From contig JARCOQ010000005.1 in assembly GCA_029207755.1 (NCBI GenBank), positions 64,677,414-64,741,413 on the forward strand: 64,000 nt of DNA, given 5' to 3'. Of the stretch, positions 45,414 through 55,000 are shown in pieces. Both the position numbers and the translations under genes were made by a program. This DNA is from Chamaea fasciata (lineage: Eukaryota; Chordata; Aves; Passeriformes; Sylviidae). The notes below the pieces were generated by a model. It was not told where the DNA came from, did no database searches, and saw only the letters and a program-made list of their open reading frames with translations. Positions within the stretch are counted from its first letter, which is position 1. Each line of letters begins with the position of its first letter.

Positions 45414-48140
45414 GCCCCAGCCTCTGTTAGCATCAAAACAGAAAAAAAAATCTTCCTAACATATCTCACACATGATCAGTAGAGAGAAACTAAACGATGT
45501 GATGGCTTCTGCTGGCAATCTAGTAAATGCTTCCCGGTTTCTGTGCACAAGACCACTGTGCAGGGGTTGCCCCAAGCTCCCTGCTCCCCGTGGCACGTTT
45601 CTCAGTCATGCTGTTCATCTTTCATCCAGCAGCCGAGTAGTGACCGTGCTTCTTCCTTTCCTGCAGAGAAAGCTTCCATAAAAACAGGAAGACAGCAGTA
45701 CAGCTTGGCACCAGGAATACTGTATGTATAATTCCTAGCACTGGGGACCGAGAAAATGAGAGAATAACTACAAAAAGAGATAGAGGGAGGAACAAGAAAT
45801 GTGGGAATTCAACATGAGAGGGGGAGCTGTATATCTGGTAGCCACTGAATCATATAATTCATTCACTTGTGCATGGATCGTGAGGTTCAGTGACCAATGT
45901 CCTGCATTCCTGGGGAGATCTTGGCTGCATGGGAATATAACATGGCAATTTCTGAGAGGATTTGCAGAAAGAAGCATAAATAGAGGTTAAAATAAGTTTC
46001 ATCAATACAGCCAACAGAAACTCGGTACACTATTTCATCTTCCAAGTGCTACATAAAGCTTTAAATGAGCAGACATTAATGGAGTAGCCCATCAGCTTCT
46101 GTAACACTTTCCTTTGGAGGACTGTGAAATGATGGACCAACATGCATTTAATGCTGCAAATGGCCTCATTTGCTAAATCCTACTATTCGCTTATTTTCCA
46201 AGTCAAGTAGTTAATTGACTCATTTAAGGTTAGGGCAGAAGCTCAGTGACAGAACCACAGGAGTATCCAGGTCGAATCTAGCACATGTCTTTTCACCAAG
46301 AAAAAAATTCTTTGTACCAGGTCTGCATTCCAGTGCAAACTGGCAGAAAAAAGATAAACCCAAATGACAAAGATTAGTGACTACGAGCTGAAGCCAGATA
46401 TTTAAATTAGGAACAGAGCACATTTTTAACTGCGAGAGGTGACAAGCCATTGTACAAACAAAGAAAGTGGCAGATTTTCTATCTTGTATCTTTAGGAAAG
46501 TTGTTTTGCTCTCTCATTGACTTCACATTCTGCCTTATCACACTCTCACACAGAATCTGCTCTTGTTAGTCTCAAAAGGACTCAGTTATGGATGGAAGAA
46601 GACAGAAATGACTTCTGAGTTCCCAGTCCTGCAATGCAATACGTGCTGACGGTCTCTGGGCACACCCAAAGCCTTGCTGATTTCAGTGTCGCTCAGAGCA
46701 AGGACAGAGTCTGACTGCCCATCAAGGTGCATGACTGCAATGGCATTAAATAACCATAAGCAGCTGCTGCTGCTGCAATGCTGAAAAAGTCTAATCCTGT
46801 TTTAAAGCAAAGACACTTGCCTGTAGCTTTTTAATGACACGGACAATGCTGTGCTATGCGTTTTTATGCAGCACTGGGAATTCTTCTTTTGATACTGGCA
46901 AGAAAACAAATCTTTGTCAGTACTGAATCTGTCCATCCTACTTCTAATACAGACTTCAGACCCATTCCTGTAATTATTTGTACCTATTCACAGCTTTACC
47001 CACAGGGATACTCTGAATGACATCACTGAGACCAAGCTTATATAGAAGCCCAAACCTCAGGAAACTTGTTTGTAGACCCAGATTCTAAATGTAGTGTTTT
47101 CTTCTATCTTTGCATAATATAAGCTTTTAACAAAGTAATTCTGCCTGTGTACCTAATTCTGTATATTTGCGAGTGTCTGTCTATTTGCAAGCCTTACATA
47201 ATCGGGAAGGATCTGTAATCTTTGTATATTTTGAAGAAAGAAATGTAACAAAACAGGAGGCAAAGGATTTACAGGAAAGGAAGCTGGAATCTTCTGGCAG
47301 AAACCCCTGCAGCAAAAGCCATCATTCCAAAGAATAAGGTTAATTAACTGGCAATTATTACTGAAGTGCATCTGAATCAAACACATCTGCCACAAAGATG
47401 TCATTATAAGTGTATCAAGCCACTGCTGGAAGCCAAGACTATTTAGCACTCCACCCTCACCCCAACTGCACTGCTACCCATGACTGAAACTGCCTTTCTC
47501 TCATGTTGGAGCCCCTGCAGCTACAATACACACAGGGAAACACACAAGGCTCTTCCTCAAGCCCTTGCCGCCACAGCCTGACTGCTGGCCATCACTCACA
47601 TTAAGATATGCCATTCACACTCCTGGAGGGCTCTTCTGCTGACTTATAATTTTGAGAAAGCAATGAGATTGAATCTTGTGTCTTCCCTCCTCCCCCAGCA
47701 GAGCTGATTCAGTGGAAGCAGTCTATGTCTGCCAAGAAAGGATCTTAAATAAGAGCAAAATCAGTGATCTCTGATTTTGTCTGTATTGCTCAAGAGATTT
47801 TACTGTTGTGCCTGACTTGAGACTACCAAGAACTGCTCCAAACTGTGGTGAGGATTGAGAACCACTTGTCATCTGTCCTAGGCACCTTCCTACTGTGTCC
47901 CTGAGGACATGGTCCAACTACATCCTTGTTACGGCCTGCAAAAGAGAAAGGAAGAGGGCAGGACACAGACTGCAAGCTGAGACACATGGATGCCATGGAT
48001 GTGGTACTGATGGAACAGGGTGCAGCTGAGACCTGGTAACTGGGCTGAATCTTCCCTAGAGGTTGCTTAGAACATGATGCATTACTAAGAAAACCATTTC
48101 AACAACAGGCTACCTCAGGGCTCTCTGGCACTCAGGGTGA

Positions 48141-48692
48141 CCCCATTTCACAGGATCTAGGATTCGTGGTACCAATTGTACCTCAAGGGCTGTCTTCAGT
48201 TTTGGCCCCTCACTTTAAAAAGGACATTGAGATGCTGGAGCAGGTCCAGCGAAGGGCAATAACGCTTGTGAAAGATCTAGAAAACACGTCCTATGTGGAA
48301 CAGCAGAGGGAGCTGGGTTTTTTTAGTCTAAAGAGGAGGCTAAGGAGAGACCTCGTTGCTCTCTACAACACATGAAAAGAGGTCGTAGGAAGATCAGGGC
48401 CGGTCTTTTCTGCTGTACCCGCAGTGAGAGAACTAGAGGAAATAGCCTTAAGCTGAGACAGGGGAGATTCAGACTAGATATTAGAAATTTTTCCCTCCAC
48501 TGTTATGGTGGTCAGGCATTGGAATAGGCTGCCCACGGACGTGATGGAGTCACCATCCCTGGGGGTGTTTGAGCATCTGGATCTGGCGCTGGGTGATGTG
48601 GCTTAGGGCTTACAGTGGCAGTGCTGGGTGGACAGTTGGACTGGACGATCTCAAACGTCTCTCCCAACCCTGATGATCCCAGGATTATATAT
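48141..48692 (+). mobile_element. CR1 LINE 3' end with ORF2 C-terminal remnant
   Basis: A 5'-truncated CR1 that retains the C-terminal tail of ORF2 (reverse transcriptase protein). Residues such as [19 protein letters not shown] and [20 protein letters not shown] are readable at 48190-48375, then the frame ends early. The 3'UTR-like part follows (GGAATAGGCTGCCCACGGAC, ATGGAGTCACCATCCCTGGG). It ends at a degenerate GATGATCCCAGGATTATATA near 48690, about 300 bp upstream of the TAB1 ATG. It cannot be mobile. Confidence 0.92.
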
Positions 48693-48983
48693 GATCCTCA
48701 CAACCCTGCCCCTCTTTCCTCCTCCTCCACACACACACACACTCTGGCACTGGCGGCCAACAGGTCCTTCTTTCTCACACACTGGAAGGCCATGGGTAAG
48801 AAATGGAGATGCCTGCGCTCCGCCTAGACCAGAAGGAAGCTGTAACCACAGGTAAATTTCCAAGCGCTCCAGTTCCGTGGGCCTTCCCCCGGGCCCTGCC
48901 CGGCGCCGCCTCACGCGGGGGCGGGGCTGAGCGGGCCCGGGCTGTGGCGGTGGAGGGCGGGTGGGAGGTGGCCGCTCCCGCTC

Positions 48984-48995
48984 CAAGATGGCGGC
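48984..48995 (+). promoter_or_regulatory. TAB1: TISU/YY1 element containing the TAB1 start codon
   Basis: CAAGATGGCGGC matches the TISU consensus SAASATGGCGGC exactly, with the TAB1 ATG inside it. TISU elements bind YY1 at the DNA level and support accurate initiation on mRNAs with very short leaders. They imply a transcription start probably within about 30 nt upstream. Confidence 0.8.
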
Positions 48996-49020
48996 GCAGA
49001 GGAGGAGTCTGCTGCAGAAT
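48988..49020 (+). CDS. TAB1: TAB1 coding exon 1
   Basis: MAAQRRSLLQN, donor GTGAGT, phase 0. Human is identical except for the last residue (Ser). Confidence 0.95.
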
Positions 49021-52000
49021 GTGAGTGGCATCTTCCCCCCCTCCGTGCATATGCACCCCCCAGGTGGGTGCGAGGGAGTCCCCGGGCCTCCTCCTCACCC
49101 GCCCCCCGCGCTGCCGTGTGGGAAGGGGGAGGTCCCCCCGCCGTGGGCGGGGGGGGGGGGGGGGTGACTCTTCTTCCGTCCCCTGTGCCGCCTCAGGGTA
49201 GGGGGTCCCGGACTGCGGGGGGCCCTGTGTGATCAGCGGTCCGCACGCTGGGCTGACCGGCCGCTCTACAGCCCACGGTGGGCAACAGGTGGCTGGGGGG
49301 GCCGTGCCAGTGCTGCCGGCTTCAGGGTGCCCCTCTGTGTGAGGGGGCAGCTGGCATCTGCAGGCCGAGCGGGAGATGGCGTCCCCAGGGATGTCTCTCT
49401 AGGTGCTGGCTGGAGCAGCAGGCCCCAGTCCCTTGTCCTGGTTGAGTAGTCCTAGGAGAATCCAGAGCTTTCCCTGTACTCCCGTGCCAGGGGTGCGTGA
49501 GGATCTGATTCACCATAGAAATAGCTAAGATAGTGCTGTGCGGAGTGCAAGACTTGCATGCAGATTTTGCATCTGGTTTCTTGTTAACAAGAGCCGAAGT
49601 GCAGCCAGAGCTCAGCTTCAGAGGGAAGGGACGTGGTAAGTGTTGCTGTTCTGCAGCAGGAAAATGTGGAGTTATTGGCTGTGCAACTGGTTAGCAAAGG
49701 GAGAAGGGTTGAGAAGAGGGTGGGGGTGGACTGGTAACTTGTACTGGACCATGATTCTCACTTGACGGTGCTTGGGGTTTACGTGGTCACTTTCCTCTTC
49801 TGGTCTGCCAGGAACAGCAGCCCAGTTGGACAGATGACTTACCATCCTGTCATCTCTCTGGAGTGGGCTCAGCTCCAAACCGTTCCTACAGTGCAGATGG
49901 CAAGGGGACAGAGGGTCACCCCTTGGAAGATAACTGGTTAAAATTCAGGTAAGTGGGTTGCACCTGGGACACCTAATCCTGCTGGCACAAGGGCAGATAA
50001 AAGAGGTGTTTAGTTTGTCACACAGGATGTGGAAGAAGAGGGCGAGGCCTGAGTAGGCAAGGAGTGTCTAGGGGAACTTGCCACTTGTATGTGTGTGTTA
50101 CAGAGAAATCTGTGACCTCTTTGCTTATGCCCTCTTGGCAGGAGTGAGAACAACTGCTACCTCTATGGTGTCTTCAATGGTTATGATGGCAACCGAGTCA
50201 CCAACTTCGTGGGTCAGAGGCTCTCTGCAGAACTGCTGCTGGGCCAGCTCCATGCAGATCACAGCGATGCTGACGTGCGTCGAGTTCTGCTGCAGGTAGA
50301 GAAGCTTTGAGTGGGAGCAGCTCCTGCTTCTTGCACTACCCACCTCCTCTTTGCCATCAGGGGAGCAGCATCTGGTTTCTGTGGGGGTTGGAAACATCTG
50401 GTGGTTGCAGTTGCACTCATCCTGAGCATCTGTAGTGTTTCACTCCTACCTCATTCCATCTGTCCCCTGGCTCTGTCGGCACAATGCTGAGAGCTCTTCC
50501 AGGAAGCTGCAGCAAGTCTTCCCTGGACGTGTAGGAACAAGTCAGTCTTTGAAGGAGATGACAGTGAGTGAAGGGGAGAAGTTAATGTGTGGGGAGATGG
50601 ATTTGTGAGTGCGCTTTCTTGAGTGACAGGATCAACACACAAGATCAGATAGGTCTCTGACAATGCTGTGAATGTAATTTTTATGGTGTAGTCTTCTGTT
50701 TTGAGTTGTTTCAGATTGTTTTTACAAGCTATTCACTAGTTGTGCTAAAACAATGGTGTTTCAGTGTGCTGTAGTGGTCCTTAGAAAGTCTGTATGTACA
50801 GTGATTATGAGCTGGTCTTAGGTGAGGATGAGTAGCCCCTAAGTCTGTAGGCATTGGATAAGTGCTTAGTTTTTCTTTATGGACTTTTTTAGGCTTTTGA
50901 TGTGGTGGAAAGAAGTTTCCTGGAGTCCATTGATGATGCTTTGGCAGAGAAGGCCAGCCTGCAGTCTCAGCTACCAGAGGTAATGTAACCTTAAGAGCAG
51001 AGTTTTCTGGAGGAGCCACCTTCCAGCTTGCTGGATGAGGTTTGGGCATATTAGTTTGATCCAAGGGAGGCTGTAAGTGAAAGTTACTTCTCTGTGGTTC
51101 TCTTCTGGAAGCTTGCATGAAGTGAAGCAAGTGCCTTGGTCCATGTCCCAGAGTTCCCACTGTTCATACTGGCACTGCTTAGACCTGACATTGGTTATCT
51201 GAGTAAGGAACTGAGTGTATCACAGAGAGTAGTTCAGCTTGTCCATGTGGCTCTTCTAGGACAAAGCCTTGCAGATGAGAGGAGAGGGCTCAAATTTGCA
51301 TGGCACCTGAGCAAATATGGACTCTGTTCTTCAAGTGTACTGGACTGTCCTCTCCAGAATCACATGAAAGCTGTGTCATTTTCTAGGATTGCACAGAAAA
51401 TTTTATGTCTTGTACAGGCATGAAACAAGGCTAAGACATGTCCTGATGAGTCCTCTCCCTACAGAATTTTTATTCCAGCTGTGATTTCTGTGTTGTGGAC
51501 TGTGTGTTTAAGCTTCCCTCTCGTTTTGGCTTCCAGGGTGTCCCTCACCACCAGCTCCCTCCTCAGTACCAGAAGATTGTGGAGAGATTGAAGGCTGTAG
51601 AGCAGGAGATCTCTGGAGGAGCCATGGCTATTGTGGCTGTCGTTCTCAACAACAAGCTCTACATCGCCAATGTGGGTGAGTTGGTTTTTGTCAGTGGCTC
51701 AGTCTCAGCATTCCTAAGGATGGCAGAGGTTCCAAGAAGTGAAATAAATTTGAGTGTGGGGGACAGTGTCTTTGGTCTGTGGCCAAGCAGTGATATGCTT
51801 GCTATTTACACAAGCACTTGAAATCAGCCTGGCTGTTGATCCCTGCACATGTTGGCTGATGTGGTGCACACAGCCAAACTACAGAGGGAAAGGGTTGAGA
51901 GGGGTAGTGCAGGTTCACTCAGTAGAGGGCTTTCTTGGGAGGTACTGACTCAGGTCTGGATGGAGAGCTGCCTAGCAGGCTTACTATGCTGCTAGCAAGG

Positions 52001-55000
52001 CTGCTTTTTGGAGATCATGCTGAGACACTACATGAACCTTTCTCTTCCTTTTTGTCCTTATTCCCATTTCTGTTCCTTTTCCCATTGGATATGTTCTCCC
52101 TGTTAACGGCAGAGCTATCTGGTGCCTCATCTCACTGCTCCCACTGCAGGTACCAATCGGGCGCTGCTATGCAAGTCCACAGTGGATGGGCTGCAGGTGA
52201 CCCAGCTCAACGTGGACCATACAACAGAGAATGAAGATGAACTTTTTCGCTTCTCTCAGCTAGGTGAGTATTTGGGTTTCATGTTCTTAGCTGAGAACAC
52301 CACATGACTGTTTATTTGGGGCACCAGGAAATACTCAAGCCACAGAAAGAATAAATAACCACCAAAAGAAGCTTACTATGTTTTCAGATGACAAGTTCTG
52401 TGCCTTCTATTTGTGCCTTCCTAGCCATCCTGGGGCTGCAGGGTGAGTAAGCTCATCTCACTGACCCAGCAGAAAACTGTGCTTTTGTTTCAAGTTTTGA
52501 GTGTTAGTTTTGTGTCCAGCTGCCAGAGTGGCATTGATTTGCCCTCCAGCTGTTGCTGTAGTCGATAGGAAGGCAGGAGTGGAAGCACAGAGCCAGAGGG
52601 TAGAAATGAAGCAGACAATGTATGACGGCTCCTGTGGAGGCAAACCTCAGTTATTCTGCATTAAGTTCTATGTGATGCCTCACCTTCAGGATTGTACATT
52701 TTAATTTGCCTTTGTACAAGCTGTTGCTGAAAAAAAGCAGCTTCACTTTAGACAGAGCCAGGCCAAGCACTGGCATTTACTTCTCTCACATCAGTAACTA
52801 CTGAACTCATAATGCTGACATTTTGCTTTCGGTAGTTTTCCTTTTCCTTTACAGTGCTTGACATGTTTGCTTTCTTGGGCTAGAGCTAACTCAGACCACT
52901 TGTGTGATTGCCAGTACCAAATTCTTCTTATTGAGATGCTTTGGTCCTGTATTTTATATAGGTAGATCTAAGGTGGTATTCTTCAATAGATTCACCTGGC
53001 AGATATATTCTTAATGGGTGAGGCTGTCGATGTGGTGATTTCTACTACTAGGTCTTGTTTTACTCTATTTCTCTTTCATTCCCACTTTTACTCCTACTCC
53101 TGCACTAGGGATATGTGCTGTGAAACAGGACACTGAATACAAGAATCCAGGGAAAGAGACTTTTTGAGTGTGTTTTTACTACTAAAAATGCAGAATTTAG
53201 CTGTAGTCCATAGGAGAACAGGGATCTGTTAGATGTACCAACCTTAACTTGGCACAGCACTGGTGCTCCTCCCTACCGTCCCAGCAGAAGGAAGATCCTG
53301 TGGAACAAGATAGTGTGCACAGGCTGTTTTGGAGGCCCAAGGGAGGTTGTTTTGGGCTAGGTTGAAGCAGTGTTGTAAGAAATAGTGGGGATAGTATTTG
53401 TCATGATGATGTCTATGCCCTCCGTCTTGGGGGAAGGATGGGAGAGGTCTTGTGCTTTTGTGGTTCTTCAACCAGCACATCACAGTTTGTTCAGTACCCT
53501 GGGAGTGTTGCTGTCATTTAGACATGACTTCTCTCGGCATCCTTGTGAGCTTCCCTGTGTTTGTGTCTGTCAGTGGCATGTACCTCCCTGCCAGGAGCTG
53601 GCAAATGAGCCAGGCCATGTTGATGAGTCAGCTGTGGTCTGCAGCAGATGGAGGATTTGGGTCTTACTGCTGGGGTAGGTGTGGAGCCATCTGTGCAACA
53701 AGGCTTGGTTTGCCTCAAAGAAAGAATTTCAGCTGGACCCCTTCCTTCACCTTGTACTGAGGACCATAATCCCTAGATAAAACCTCAATGTTTTCTGGCT
53801 GATAACTCTAGATATAATGAGGAAAGGGGGGTTGCCAGAACAGACCAGGTAAGTGGATCATCTGCTCTAAGTCCTGCCTCAAATAGTAGCAGCACTCAGA
53901 TGGTCCCTGTTAGAACCTTCTTCAAGATGGGGTTACTTCCTAGGCCCTGCCAGAGCTATATCACCATAAGTTTATTTAAATAAATACTTGTTTGATCACT
54001 GTTCTTATTTTAGGAGTAGACCACATCTATTTGAGAACTTGAGCAAATTCAGTGCCTCTTGTCCTTTTTTTAGAATCATAGTATGGGTAAAGTTGGAAGG
54101 GACCACAGTGGGTCATCTGGTCCAAGCTCCTGCTCAAGGAGAGTCATCCCCAAGCACGTTGTACAGGTTCTTGAATATCTCCAGTGAGGGAGACTCCACA
54201 GCCTCTCTGCAGTCTCATGTATTAGTGAAATTGCCATATGGAGCTTAGGAACAGGGTTCCGTTATAGGTGGAAGAACAAGCAGAATCCTTCACATATGTT
54301 TTTGTCATTCCTGCCTTCTCGTCCCATCACACAGTCCAGAGCTGACGGGTGCAGATGTTCCCCTGCCTTTTCAGCAAGTGCGTGTGCAGCCAGGCCAGCT
54401 GCTGCTGATGGCTTTGGACCAGGATGTGGACTTCTCTCAGGGCCAACTGTTGCATTCAGAGTATGCCTGTTGGGCTGTGTGTGTCTCCCTCCTTCTCTCT
54501 CCTTCCCAGCTTGGAACTAATGTAAAGGTATCCCTTGGAACACAGCTATTCCTTTTCTCCCTGTTTAGCTCCTGATCATTCTTCAGTGTCTCGTTTTGTC
54601 TTACAGTTCTATGTAACTGTGGATATTTCCTTTCTCAGAGGAAGTCCTGCAAATTTCACAAAGTTAATGAAGCATTTTTGGTTTTCTATCTGGCAGGCTT
54701 GGACGCAGGGAAAATAAAACAAGTGGGAACTATTCGTGGGCAGGAAAGTACTCGGCGCATTGGAGATTACAAAGTCAAATACGGCTATACTGATATTGAA
54801 CTGCTCAGGTCAGAAAAATTCAACTCTTGAATTTTTTCTGAACTTTTGAAACTTGGGGTTTCAAGCCCTCCCTTTCTTCATGATCACTCCATTCTCACCT
54901 ACTATGTCACCATAAAATGCTAAATTACTGTCTCTTTCCAGTGCTGCTAAATCTAAGCCCATCATAGCAGAGCCTGAAATCCATGGAGGGCACTCGCTGG

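Larger units (their letters stand above)
42970..48850. other. Intergenic region between SYNGR1 and TAB1
   Basis: No exon recognised. It contains the LTR at 44675-45413, a CR1 3' end at 48141-48692 and a short CA repeat at 48727-48744. AT-rich sequence at about 46.0-46.2 kb looks like a possible conserved element. The rest appears unique and featureless by eye. Confidence 0.65.
48850..49300. promoter_or_regulatory. TAB1: TAB1 CpG-island promoter
   Basis: CpG-dense sequence with GC boxes (GGGGCGGGGCTG, GGAGGGCGGG) and no TATA box spans the first exon and the start of intron 1. The start codon lies in a YY1/TISU element. Confidence 0.7.

Noticed and set aside
48166..48375. 69-codon open frame as a gene
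   Set aside because: It is the C-terminal remnant of CR1 ORF2 inside a 5'-truncated LINE.
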